64,000 nt of DNA. Origin: JADZAI01 sp047602465. Lineage in GTDB: Bacteria; Pseudomonadota; Alphaproteobacteria; Micropepsales; Micropepsaceae. The DNA is taken from positions 744,001 through 808,000 of the forward strand of contig JASGHF010000001.1 in NCBI GenBank assembly GCA_047602465.1, given 5' to 3'. The notes beneath the pieces are model-generated. The model worked only from the letters and a program-made list of their open reading frames with translations. It ran no database searches and was not told the DNA's origin. Positions 1 through 7,845 of the stretch are shown one piece after another (positions within the stretch are counted from its first letter, which is position 1; every line of letters starts with the position of its first letter). The position numbers were made by a program, and so were the translations under genes.

Positions 1-109
1 TCTTCTTCGACCTCGTGAAAAATGTCTGTCAAAGCAACCGGTCCCGGACTGTCCCGCGCGTCAAGCGGCCGGGAAGCTATAAATTGCCGCACGGCGGCAG
101 GCAAACGCC

Positions 110-130
110 AAAAAAAGGGGCTGACAGCCC
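110..130 (-). terminator. Intrinsic terminator of panB
   Basis: Read on the minus strand just after the panB stop codon, a GGGCT/AGCCC stem with a 3-nt loop is followed by a run of seven T (positions 116-110). The stem can be extended by flanking AAA/TTT pairs. This is a classical rho-independent terminator layout. Upstream on the plus strand, positions 1-109 show no gene that I can support. Confidence 0.75.
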
Positions 131-132
131 TT

Positions 133-963
133 TCAGGCGGCCGTGACCGGCCTCACGGCATAGAGGTGCTCGGAAGCCGGAAAGCGGCGGGCGCGGACAT
201 CCGCCGCATAGGCTGAAATCGCCGTTTCGGCGTTGCCGCCCAGATCGGCATAGCGCTTCACGAAGCTGGGCGGGTTGGGGATGAGACCCAGCATGTCGTC
301 CACGACCAGAATTTGTCCATCGCAGGCTGCGGACGCCCCGATCCCGATCGTGGGGATCGCGAGCTTCGCCGTGATCTGCTCGGCCAGCCCGGGCACCATG
401 CCCTCAAGCACCACCGCAAAGGCCCCTGCCGCCTCCACCGCCAGCGCGTCGACCATCGCGGACGGCCACTCATCAGGCGCGCGACCGGCGATCTTGTATC
501 CCTTGAGATTCTGCTGCTGCGGCATCAGCCCGATATGCGCCATGACCGGAATGCCGCGTTCAGCAAGAAAGCGGATCGTCGGCGCCATGGCCGCGCCGCC
601 TTCCAGCTTCACGGCCGTGACACCAGCCTCCTTGAGCACGCGCACTGCGGCTCGGAACGCCTGTTCCGGGCTTTCTTCGTAACTGCCGAAAGGCAGGTCA
701 ACGACCACCAGAGCCTGCGCGCTGGCCCGCATCACGGCCTGCCCGTGATAGATCATCAGATCGAGCGGGACCGGCACCGTACTATCCATGCCATGGACGA
801 CCTGCCCCAGACTGTCGCCCACCAGGATCAGATCCACATGCGGATCGACCAGGCGCGCCACCGGCGCCGTGTAGGCGGTCAGGCAAACGATCGGCTCGCG
901 ACCCTTGCGGGCGCGCAGACGCGGAACGGACAGGCGCTTGGACTTGGTGGTGACGACCGACAT
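133..963 (-). CDS. panB: 3-methyl-2-oxobutanoate hydroxymethyltransferase (ketopantoate hydroxymethyltransferase)
   Basis: PanB transfers a hydroxymethyl group from 5,10-methylene-tetrahydrofolate to alpha-ketoisovalerate, the first committed step of pantothenate and CoA synthesis, in the cytoplasm. The 276-residue product has the usual length and the family blocks: CLTAYTAP near the N-terminus, LILVGDSLGQVVHG (metal-binding Asp), AVKLEGG, and IGIGAS. The ATG at 963 is chosen because the conserved core starts about 20 residues in and an AGGGGA element lies just upstream; a longer frame to 1092 is low-complexity and Arg-rich. panC is not adjacent. The gene is divergent from the outer membrane protein at 1239 and ends in an intrinsic terminator. 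Confidence 0.96.
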   Translation of the reverse strand: MSVVTTKSKRLSVPRLRARKGREPIVCLTAYTAPVARLVDPHVDLILVGDSLGQVVHGMDSTVPVPLDLMIYHGQAVMRASAQALVVVDLPFGSYEESPEQAFRAAVRVLKEAGVTAVKLEGGAAMAPTIRFLAERGIPVMAHIGLMPQQQNLKGYKIAGRAPDEWPSAMVDALAVEAAGAFAVVLEGMVPGLAEQITAKLAIPTIGIGASAACDGQILVVDDMLGLIPNPPSFVKRYADLGGNAETAISAYAADVRARRFPASEHLYAVRPVTAA

Positions 964-1238
964 GGCAGGTCCCCTAGGACTAAGGAGGATCAGATTTCGC
1001 CGGAGCGGTCTCGCGGCGCGTTGCGCAGCCCATGCCGCGCGTCCTGTCTGTCTTGCGGCACGGGATATAGAACGCCGCAGCTTCCGGTTCAATTTGACGC
1101 GAACGTAATGAAAGGCGCCGAGCGCAGCGGGAGATGCCCATCCCCTGCGCTGTATTCCCGCAACATCGCAGGAATATATCGTGTTAACCGAGCCACTTAT
1201 CTTGCGGGTCGCGCGGAGCAGGCTCTAAATCGCCGCAG

Positions 1239-1826
1239 ATGAACAAGCTTCTCGCCAGCGCAGTCCTGCTGTCAGCGGCGGTCCTTACCAGACCGGCGGT
1301 GGCGGATGACGTGTTCGCAGGTGACGGGCGGGTGTTTTCAGGCGTCGCCTCGGACTCCGGTGAAGGCCTTATTCTGCCGCAGACCCTGGTGTCGGGCGGC
1401 ATCACGGGCTTCAGTTCGACCTTCGAGACCGGATTTGGCGCGCCAGTGGCAATGGTTGCGGTCGTCGGCGGGGGACTTCAGGGCGAAGGCCTTGCTGCCT
1501 TCCCGGCCGTCGAAGCCTCGGAATTCAACATGCAGGCGCGCCTGACGATGGGCGACGTGGGCTGGGGCCTCACGCCCTATTTCGGGGTGGGCGTCACCCA
1601 GGCGAGCTCTGACAATCGCATCTTCCAGGGCATTCCCACGCTTCTGCCGTTCGAGGCCGAAGTGATGGGCATGCAGGGCGTCGCCGGCATCGCCTATCAA
1701 CTGATGCCGGGTGTCGGGGCGGGACTTGAGTACCGCTATCAGGGCTTCTCGGCAGCGACGCCTGTCGCGCGCGATGCAAGCGACAACCAGACCATCATGA
1801 TGAGGCTAGACCTGGGCCTCAACTGA
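1239..1826 (+). CDS. Outer membrane beta-barrel-like protein with signal peptide
   Basis: A 195-residue exported protein. Residues 1-22 form a Sec signal peptide (Lys at position 3, hydrophobic core, cleavage near PAVA-DD). The remainder alternates hydrophobic and polar residues in short Gly-rich strands such as GWGLTPYFGVGVTQ and GVGAGLEYRYQGF, and it ends in a strand finishing LDLGLN. That pattern, with the size, resembles small 8-stranded OmpA/opacity-type barrels; the terminal residue is Asn rather than the usual Phe. No specific family is recognised. The ribosome site is weak. It stands alone, divergent from panB across about 275 bp of promoter-bearing spacer. Confidence 0.7.
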   Translation: MNKLLASAVLLSAAVLTRPAVADDVFAGDGRVFSGVASDSGEGLILPQTLVSGGITGFSSTFETGFGAPVAMVAVVGGGLQGEGLAAFPAVEASEFNMQARLTMGDVGWGLTPYFGVGVTQASSDNRIFQGIPTLLPFEAEVMGMQGVAGIAYQLMPGVGAGLEYRYQGFSAATPVARDASDNQTIMMRLDLGLN

Positions 1827-1982
1827 TCGCCCGATCCGTGCGCCTTGAGGGGGCGTACGCACTGACTCATAGAAACGGGATTGTTCCTGAGAGCGGGGGG
1901 CTTGCTCTTCAGGAGCCGCGCGGCCGCTGGACCACTGAGGGGTGACGTCCGGCGGCCGTCGCTTTTTTTGGAGTGCGACTGA

Positions 1983-2318
1983 TCAGCGGAGCGAGCGGAC
2001 GAAGCCATCCCGCGCGATGATGCAGTTCCGCGCCACGCCGCCGACATCCAGCGTGACGAGATAGCCCGCATCGACCGGTTTGGCGGATTTGACGACGGCA
2101 TTCTTCAGCGGCACGCCGAATTTGTGCGATGCCTGAACGAGACAGGTCGCCTCCGCGTCCGCCTGAGACAGCTCGGCCGGAACGATCGGGCCGGGTTTCG
2201 GCTGCGGTACGGGCGTAGGGCCTGGCGCAGGCCGGCTCGGCTCCATGACCGAACCGCACCCGGCGAGGCCGAGCATCAAAGCGAGGGGCAGCGCCTTGAG
2301 GCGGATCTGGCTCATCAT
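1983..2318 (-). CDS. Small putative lipoprotein
   Basis: About 111 residues beginning at one of two adjacent ATG codons (2318 or 2315). A lipoprotein signal peptide is clear: basic start, hydrophobic stretch LPLALMLGLAGC with lipobox LAGC, so Cys near residue 21 should be lipidated. A Pro-rich linker (PAPGPTPVPQPKPGP) follows, then an 80-residue conserved-looking domain with two Cys that could pair. The function is not recognised. It lies downstream of the ddpX stop by 34 bp on the same strand and may be co-transcribed with recQ-ddpX, but no strong ribosome site is visible. Confidence 0.7.
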   Translation of the reverse strand: MMSQIRLKALPLALMLGLAGCGSVMEPSRPAPGPTPVPQPKPGPIVPAELSQADAEATCLVQASHKFGVPLKNAVVKSAKPVDAGYLVTLDVGGVARNCIIARDGFVRSLR

Positions 2319-2352
2319 GCAGCTAGAACGCAAAGTTCCCACGTGGGTTCCG

Positions 2353-3054
2353 TCAACGGCGCGGAGACACGGGCGCGTCGAAGATCGCCCCTTCATGGGG
2401 TTGGTCGATCAGACGGAAATGCCACCACTCCGCCTGGTAAGGCGCAAATCCGTGACGTTCCATGACGCCGCGCAACAAGGCCCTGTTGGCGCTGGCATCC
2501 AGACTGACCTCAGCCGTGAGAGCCGATTGCGGGTCGAAGCAATCATAGGCCGTGCCCATATCGGGCAAGCCGTCGTCCTGAGGGCCTGTACACGCGATGA
2601 GGCTTTCCCGCAGCCTTGGGACATAGCCACGCGGCGCCAGACCAAGGTCGACCACGCTTCCCCCCGAATGACCTGATTTCTCCGCGATGTAGTCCCGGGC
2701 CACGAGGTTCGAGCGGTTTTCGTTCGGATAGAAGACCGGCTTCATCGTATCCGGTCCGGAACGCGTCCACGCCATGAACGCGGCGACAGCCCGTGCAGGG
2801 CGGTAGCAGTCCCACACGACAAGGCCGAGACCCTGCGTCGCCAGCTCTGCGTCGATCGCCTTCAGGGCCTCGGCCGCCTTGGAGGTCAGCACGCACTCGG
2901 CCGCATCGTAGCCGGGCACCGGAGAGCCGGTGAAGTTGTAGACGCCAGCGTAGCGAATGTCCTGAACGACCGCCGGCGCGACATCACGCAGATAGACGAA
3001 ATCGTCCGGCAGCCCGCCGGCCGCTGCAGCGGCGATCAGCAGCACGCCGATCAT
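2353..3054 (-). CDS. ddpX: D-alanyl-D-alanine dipeptidase (VanX/DdpX family, M15D)
   Basis: A zinc dipeptidase of the M15D family that hydrolyses D-Ala-D-Ala. Key elements are visible: WDCYRP (Arg85, the transition-state arginine), SGHSGGSVVD (zinc ligands His129 and Asp136) and EWWHF (catalytic Glu210 and zinc ligand His213). A short hydrophobic N-terminus (MIGVLLIAAAAAGG) acts as a probable signal peptide, so the enzyme is likely periplasmic, fitting peptidoglycan turnover rather than vancomycin resistance; there is no VanH/VanA partner here. Length 233 is slightly above VanX (202) because of the leader. Its ATG overlaps the recQ stop by 4 bp, indicating translational coupling to recQ. Confidence 0.92.
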   Translation of the reverse strand: MIGVLLIAAAAAGGLPDDFVYLRDVAPAVVQDIRYAGVYNFTGSPVPGYDAAECVLTSKAAEALKAIDAELATQGLGLVVWDCYRPARAVAAFMAWTRSGPDTMKPVFYPNENRSNLVARDYIAEKSGHSGGSVVDLGLAPRGYVPRLRESLIACTGPQDDGLPDMGTAYDCFDPQSALTAEVSLDASANRALLRGVMERHGFAPYQAEWWHFRLIDQPHEGAIFDAPVSPRR

Positions 3055-4898
3055 GACGCAATCACGCGCAACACCTTGTCGGCATAGCGGTCGAGCTTCG
3101 CCTGTCCGATGCCGGAGATCGAGGCGAGGTCCGACCGGCTGGAGGGCGCAAACAGCGCGATCTCGGCCAACGTCCGGTCATGGAAGATCACATAGGGCGG
3201 CACGCCCTGCTCCGCGGCCATCTCTCGCCTCCAGACCCGTAAGGCCTCGAAACGCTGACGCGCCGCGCCTTCAAGCTGGTCACCGATGGCGCCGCGTCTG
3301 CGCGCCTCGGCTTTCGTTCTGGACGCCGCCGCAGTGGCGCGCCGGATCAGGATGCGCGTCTCGCCCCGATAGACCTGCCTGACCAGATCGCGGTCGCCGA
3401 GCATCATCAACGGTTTGCCGTCATTCGGATCCTCGATCAGAAGACCCTCGAAAAGCAGGTGGTCGATCACGTCCCGCCAGGTGTCCGGCGACTGGTCGCG
3501 TCCGATCCCCCAGGTGCTGAGCGACGTCTCATCGGCGCGCGGGTCTTTGGTCCGCCCGGTCAGGTGATCGACCACCCTGCCCCGCCCAAGCCGCTCGCCG
3601 AGCCGTTGAACGGCGGCGAGCGCTTTCTGCGCCGCCTCGGTCACGTCGGCCATCTGGGGCGGCTGGAGACAGTTGTCGCACACGCCGCACGGGGCTGCGC
3701 CGGTTTCGCCGAAATAGCGGCGCACGGCCTCTGCGCGGCAGGCGCCGCCATCGAGCATCGTGAAGAGGCGGCGCACCTTGGAGACATGCGCGGCTTTCAC
3801 CACGTCCTGCATCGGCTTGCCGTCGAGACGGCGCAGCGCCCATGACATGTCGGACGGACCGTATAGCGTGATGCCTTCGGCTGGATCGCCGTCGCGCCCC
3901 GCGCGGCCGATCTCCTGCCAGTACGCTTCAAGCGAGCCGGGCGGATCGGCGTGGATGACGAAGCGGACATCCGGCTTGTCGACGCCCATGCCGAAGGCGA
4001 TGGTCGCCACCATCACCATGCCGTCGGCGGCCAGAAACTTCTGGAGACGGCGGTCGCGGTCGGCCGGCTCGAACCCCGCGTGATAGGCGAGCGCGTCGAT
4101 GCCGTTGGCGTTGAGCTGATCCGCCAGTCGCTCGCAGCCTTCGCGCGACCCGCAATAGACGATACCCGACTGGCCGCGCCGGGCGGAAACCAGTTCAGCC
4201 ACGCGCGCATCCGTGCGGGCGCGCGAGGCGTTTTCCTTGCGCTGCGCCGAGAGACGGAGATTGGGGCGCGCGAAGCTGTCGACGAAGACGCGGGCGTCAT
4301 CAAGGTGAAGACTGCTGAGAATGTCGTCGCGGGTCCGGGCGTCGGCCGTAGCGGTGACCGCAATGCGCGGGACGCCGGGAAACGCAGCCCCCAGCCGGCC
4401 GAGATCGCGATAGTCGGGGCGGAAGTCGTGACCCCACTGGCTGACGCAATGCGCTTCGTCGATCGCGATCAGAGAGAGGGACAGCTTCTGAAGCCGCTCG
4501 ATCATGCCGGGAACGGCAAGGCCTTCCGGCGACAGATAGAGGAGATCGAGTTCGCCGGCCTCCGCCGCGCGCCATATGTCTGCGCGGGCCGCGCCCGTCA
4601 GGCCGGAATCGAGACGGGCCGCCGCAACGCCCTGCTGGCGCATGGTTTCAACCTGATCGGCCATCAGGGCAATCAGCGGCGAGACGACAAGGCCGAGGCC
4701 CGGACGCAGGATCGCCGGTATCTGGTAACAGACGCTTTTGCCGCCACCGGTCGGCAGGATCGCAAGAACGTCCCGGCCAGCGAGGACGGTTGCGACGATA
4801 TCCGCCTGAAGACCGCGAAAGTCGGCGTGGCCCCACAGGCGTTGCAGCAGGTCGCGCGCAGGCTCCAACGGGATGGGCGGGCGCGTGTGATGATTCAT
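3051..4898 (-). CDS. recQ: ATP-dependent DNA helicase RecQ
   Basis: RecQ is a 3'-5' SF2 DNA helicase of recombination and fork repair. The 615-residue protein carries Walker A PTGGGKS (residues 49-55), DEAH box (146-149) in IAIDEAHCVSQWGHDFRPDY, motif VI QEIGRAGRDG, a zinc-binding set ending CGVCDNC, a winged helix, and a C-terminal HRDC domain (about 535-612). Length and order match the canonical RecQ-Ct-HRDC architecture. The ATG at 4898 places the first helicase helix about 14 residues in. The stop overlaps ddpX by 4 bp. It is divergent from the DUF72 gene over only 60 bp. Confidence 0.97.
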   Translation of the reverse strand: MNHHTRPPIPLEPARDLLQRLWGHADFRGLQADIVATVLAGRDVLAILPTGGGKSVCYQIPAILRPGLGLVVSPLIALMADQVETMRQQGVAAARLDSGLTGAARADIWRAAEAGELDLLYLSPEGLAVPGMIERLQKLSLSLIAIDEAHCVSQWGHDFRPDYRDLGRLGAAFPGVPRIAVTATADARTRDDILSSLHLDDARVFVDSFARPNLRLSAQRKENASRARTDARVAELVSARRGQSGIVYCGSREGCERLADQLNANGIDALAYHAGFEPADRDRRLQKFLAADGMVMVATIAFGMGVDKPDVRFVIHADPPGSLEAYWQEIGRAGRDGDPAEGITLYGPSDMSWALRRLDGKPMQDVVKAAHVSKVRRLFTMLDGGACRAEAVRRYFGETGAAPCGVCDNCLQPPQMADVTEAAQKALAAVQRLGERLGRGRVVDHLTGRTKDPRADETSLSTWGIGRDQSPDTWRDVIDHLLFEGLLIEDPNDGKPLMMLGDRDLVRQVYRGETRILIRRATAAASRTKAEARRRGAIGDQLEGAARQRFEALRVWRREMAAEQGVPPYVIFHDRTLAEIALFAPSSRSDLASISGIGQAKLDRYADKVLRVIAS

Positions 4899-4958
4899 GT
4901 GCGTGGTTGTGCGGGATCGCGCCGGAATGCGCTAGGGTCGCGCAAAGGGAGGCATGCG

Positions 4959-5705
4959 ATGGCTGGTGATATTCGGGTCGGGATCGGTGGATGGACGTTC
5001 GAGCCGTGGCGCGGCGCGTTCTATCCGGAGGGCCTGAGCCAGAAAAAGGAGCTGGAATTCGCGTCGCGCGCGGTGACGTCGATCGAGATCAACGGCACCT
5101 ATTACTCCACGTTCAAGCCGGAAAGCTGGCGGAACTGGCGCGATACGACGCCGGAGGGTTTCGTGTTCTCGGTGAAGGCATCGCGGTTCTGCACCAACCG
5201 GCGCGTGCTGACGGACGCCAGGGATTCCATCGCCAAGTTCCTGAACCAGGGTTTGAGCGAGCTGGGGCCGAAGCTGGGGCCGATCAACTGGCAGTTCATG
5301 GCGACCAAGAAGTTCGAGGCGGCGGACTTTGCGGGCTTCCTGAAGCTGCTGCCGGCGAAGCAGGACGGGGTGAAGTTGCGTCATGCCGTGGAGGTGCGAA
5401 GCCCGACTTTCGTGAACCCCGAATTCGTGAAGATGGCGAAGGATCACAACGTCGCCATCGTGACGGCGATGGATGAGGACTTCCCCGAGATCGACGAGCG
5501 GACGGCGGATTTCACCTATGCCCGCTTCATGGCGACGACGGCGGACGCGAAGGACGGCGTGACGCCGAAGGAACTGAAGGCCTTTGCGGCGAAGGCGGCG
5601 GGATGGGCCAAAGGCGGCGATGTGTTCGCCTATTTCATCGCCGGGGAGAAGGTGAAGAACCCGGCGGCGGCGCAGGCGCTGATCAAGGCTCTCGCGAAGG
5701 GGTAG
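4959..5705 (+). CDS. DUF72 family protein
   Basis: A 248-residue cytoplasmic protein of the DUF72 (YecE-like) TIM-barrel family. It shows the N-terminal RVGIGGWTFEPWRG block, the FYP motif, EINGTYYSTF (the conserved 'ssFY'-type segment), FVFSVKASRF, and the late FTYARFM segment where family members have YvRfHG. The ATG at 4959 is preceded by AAAGGGAGG at good spacing, while the same frame runs far upstream antisense to recQ, which is not real coding. The biochemical function of DUF72 is unknown. Its 3' end overlaps the convergent ceramidase-like gene by 23 bp. Confidence 0.9.
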   Translation: MAGDIRVGIGGWTFEPWRGAFYPEGLSQKKELEFASRAVTSIEINGTYYSTFKPESWRNWRDTTPEGFVFSVKASRFCTNRRVLTDARDSIAKFLNQGLSELGPKLGPINWQFMATKKFEAADFAGFLKLLPAKQDGVKLRHAVEVRSPTFVNPEFVKMAKDHNVAIVTAMDEDFPEIDERTADFTYARFMATTADAKDGVTPKELKAFAAKAAGWAKGGDVFAYFIAGEKVKNPAAAQALIKALAKG

Positions 5706-6354
5706 TCCCGCCATAGCCAAGGCGCATCAGCGTCACCATCAGGCAGAAGGCGGCGGTCGACAGGAAGACGTGCCAGAGGAAGTGTGAACCCTGGGCGATG
5801 TGTTCGCAGGCCTGCGGATCGAGCGTGCGGGCGGTGAGCGCGACGAGGGCGAAGACGAGCGCCAGGCCGCCGGTGAGAGCGGCGGGGCGGTTCACCGGCA
5901 TGGTGCGGGCGACGAGCCAGATGCCGGCGATGACGATGACGCCGCCGCGCATGATCGCCCAGCCGCCGGGGATCGGCAGGTCGATATAGCGGCCGAGGAA
6001 GGGCGTGGCGATGAGCAGCGCCAGCATCACCAGCACCTGCCAGAGCGGGGCGACCTTGCGCGCCCAGAGGAAAGCGGCGAGCGCGACGAGGATGAGGGCG
6101 GGCAGGACATCGAGCCGAAGCGCCCAGCCTGTGCGCAGGCCATGCCACAGGACGCTGCCGGCGCCGTTCAGGACCAGCAGCGCGCCCAGCAACAGCAGCA
6201 GCCAGGGCGGCGGGCGCATGCGGATGGCGAGGCCGAGAGTGAGGAGGCCGTAGAAGACGATGACGAACGAGGAGATGGCGTTCCAGGGTTCGACCGGGAA
6301 AACGCCATCGATGAGCGACGGCGTTTCACAATATTGGGGACCGGATGGCTGCAT
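5683..6354 (-). CDS. Ceramidase-like integral membrane protein (alkaline ceramidase/CREST superfamily)
   Basis: A 223-residue membrane protein with about seven hydrophobic segments. The N-terminal signature QYCE...PWNAISSF matches the YCE/WNt-iSn motif of the alkaline ceramidase family, followed by GSVLWHG and LDVLP in the middle, and GSHFLWHV near the C-terminus; the conserved His and Asp residues are the expected zinc ligands. Eukaryotic members hydrolyse ceramide to sphingosine and fatty acid. Bacterial homologues are annotated only by domain, so the substrate is an inference. It overlaps DUF72 tail-to-tail and lies 8 bp upstream of the thpR stop on the same strand. Confidence 0.8.
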   Translation of the reverse strand: MQPSGPQYCETPSLIDGVFPVEPWNAISSFVIVFYGLLTLGLAIRMRPPPWLLLLLGALLVLNGAGSVLWHGLRTGWALRLDVLPALILVALAAFLWARKVAPLWQVLVMLALLIATPFLGRYIDLPIPGGWAIMRGGVIVIAGIWLVARTMPVNRPAALTGGLALVFALVALTARTLDPQACEHIAQGSHFLWHVFLSTAAFCLMVTLMRLGYGGTTPSREP

Positions 6355-6362
6355 GCCCCCGA

Positions 6363-6887
6363 CTATAGGAGCGGCCAGGCCTTCAGGTCGATATGGCGGC
6401 CCTGCCCCACCAGACTTTGCACGAGGACGAGTTCGCGCACCGTCCAGGTGATGGGATCGACTGGCGTTTCGGGGACGACGGCGCGATCGTACAGCAGGGT
6501 GATGTGCGGCTCGAACCCCGCCTTCGCGGCCGAGGGAATGCCGACGCGCTTGATCTCAAGCGCCAGCTGGCGCTGGAGGAAGCGGAGGCCGTTGAGCGCC
6601 GGGCCGCCCTGGAGGACCAATGGGTGATTGCCGGGCTTGCCCTTGAAGCTGACCATGCGGTCGAAGGTGACGTCGATGGGTTTGGCCGCGAGGCCGGCGG
6701 CGGCCCGTTCCGCCACCGCCACCAGATCGGCCGCGTGGAGGCCGATATAGGCCATGGTGACGTGGAGCCGTTCGGCCGGGATGGGGGCGCCCTTGAGGTT
6801 GAAAAGCCCCTTGGAGCGTTCGGCCAGGCGGGCGATCTCACTCGCCAGGGAGGCCGGCGGGCGGATGGCGAAGAAGAGCGTGTCCAT
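6363..6887 (-). CDS. thpR: RNA 2',3'-cyclic phosphodiesterase (2'-5' RNA ligase family)
   Basis: A 2H-phosphoesterase of the ThpR/LigT family acting on 2',3'-cyclic phosphate RNA ends or 2'-5' linkages. With the start at 6887 the product is 174 residues, close to the family's usual 175-180, and begins LFFAIRPP as homologues do. The two catalytic HxT motifs are present: HVT at 42-44 and HIT at 128-130. An alternative ATG at 6926 would add 13 residues. Neither start has a good Shine-Dalgarno. A LexA-type box lies just upstream, shared with recX, so the gene may be SOS-controlled. Confidence 0.88.
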   Translation of the reverse strand: MDTLFFAIRPPASLASEIARLAERSKGLFNLKGAPIPAERLHVTMAYIGLHAADLVAVAERAAAGLAAKPIDVTFDRMVSFKGKPGNHPLVLQGGPALNGLRFLQRQLALEIKRVGIPSAAKAGFEPHITLLYDRAVVPETPVDPITWTVRELVLVQSLVGQGRHIDLKAWPLL

Positions 6888-6931
6888 CGAGGATTGCGGG
6901 CCGGGATCGAGGGCGAAAAGGCTCATCAATG

Positions 6932-6946
6932 GAACATAATGGGAAC
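6932..6946. promoter_or_regulatory. LexA/SOS box (GAAC-N7-GAAC)
   Basis: GAAC at 6932-6935 and GAAC at 6943-6946 are separated by exactly seven bases. This direct repeat (GTTC-N7-GTTC on the other strand) is the established LexA operator of Alphaproteobacteria. It lies 38 bp before the recX ATG and 5-45 bp before the thpR start, in the only spacer between these divergent genes. recX being a standard SOS-regulon member makes the call more than a chance match. Confidence 0.8.
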
Positions 6947-6984
6947 ATTTGAGCCTGTCCAGTGGTTGCCGTAAGCCCGTGCCC

Positions 6985-7509
6985 ATGAAGCCGCCGCGCA
7001 AACCGACGCTGGACCGCCTGAAGGCGTCGGCGCTCGCCTATCTCACGCGCTATGCGGCGAGCCGGGCGATGCTGCGGGCCGTGCTGGTGCGGCGGGTGAC
7101 GCGGTGGGCGCGGGCGACCGGGGCGGAGGCGGAGGCCATCGCCGAAGCGATGCGGGCGGTGGACGAGGCCGTGGCGACCTCAGTGCGGGCGGGGCTTGTG
7201 GACGATGCGCGGTTCGCGGGCGCGCGCACGGCGACGCTGGTGCGCAAGGGCTGGCCGGCGCGGCGGATCAAAGCAGCGCTTTCGCAGAAGGGCATCGACG
7301 GCGTGACGGCGGCCGCGGCGGTTGAGGCAGCGGCGACGGACGACGCGGCGGCGGCGCGGCGGTTCGCGGAGCGGCGGCGGCTCGGCCCCTGGCGCGCGGC
7401 GGAGCGGCGGGCCGAACGGCGCGAGAAGGACATCGCTGCGCTGATGCGGGCGGGGTTCTCGCTGAGCCATGCGCGGGCGGCGGTGGATGGCGCGGCGGAC
7501 GCGCCCTGA
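6985..7509 (+). CDS. recX: Regulatory protein RecX
   Basis: RecX binds RecA filaments and restrains RecA activity. The 174-residue, Arg/Ala-rich protein has the three-helix repeat organisation of the family: ALAYLTRYAASRAML-RAVLVRRV (repeat 1), the signature GLVDDARFAGA (repeat 2, matching the conserved lvdD.rfa), then KGWPARRIKAALSQKGI (repeat 3). E. coli RecX is 166 residues. The start at 6985 (ATG) is chosen; a GTG two codons upstream is possible. recA is not adjacent, as is common in this class. The LexA box at 6932-6946 implies SOS induction. Confidence 0.9.
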   Translation: MKPPRKPTLDRLKASALAYLTRYAASRAMLRAVLVRRVTRWARATGAEAEAIAEAMRAVDEAVATSVRAGLVDDARFAGARTATLVRKGWPARRIKAALSQKGIDGVTAAAAVEAAATDDAAAARRFAERRRLGPWRAAERRAERREKDIAALMRAGFSLSHARAAVDGAADAP

Positions 7510-7845
7510 GCGCCCCGGCCGGGGTGGGGTTGTTTTGAAGTTTTTCCCCTCCCCCCTCCTCCTCCTCCCCCAGCGCCATTCGTTGGTATTCGTTTGTCAG
7601 TTTCCGCGTGGGGCGACGGGGCGCGACATGATGTTTCAAGGTCGCGACACAAAGCATCTTTAATTTTGCGGACGCGGCCGCAGACGATCGCGTGCGGTGG
7701 CCGGCGGTATTCGTTTGTCGCTGAAGCATGCCGTCCTCCCCCTCGTTTGGCTCGCCCGGATGGCGGGCCACCACCCTATATAGGGTGGCGGAGCATATAG
7801 GACAATATACTTACAGGAATTTCATCCTTTTCAGACGGCAGGGAC
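7510..7845. other. Non-coding spacer with direct repeat and palindrome
   Basis: No supported gene lies in these 336 bp. It begins with a C/T-rich tract (about 7545-7571). A 14-bp direct repeat, ggtattcgtttgtc, occurs at 7585-7598 and 7706-7719. An 18-bp perfect palindrome sits at 7771-7788. Base composition is lower in GC than the flanking genes. It separates recX from the 3' end of the broken oxidase-like gene. Confidence 0.6.
7771..7788. repeat. 18-bp perfect palindrome
   Basis: ccaccctatatagggtgg reads the same on both strands, with the centre between 7779 and 7780. It lies 58 bp beyond the 3' end of the oxidase-like pseudogene, in non-coding DNA. No T-tract follows on either strand, so it does not look like a terminator; an operator or relic site is possible. 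Confidence 0.55.
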
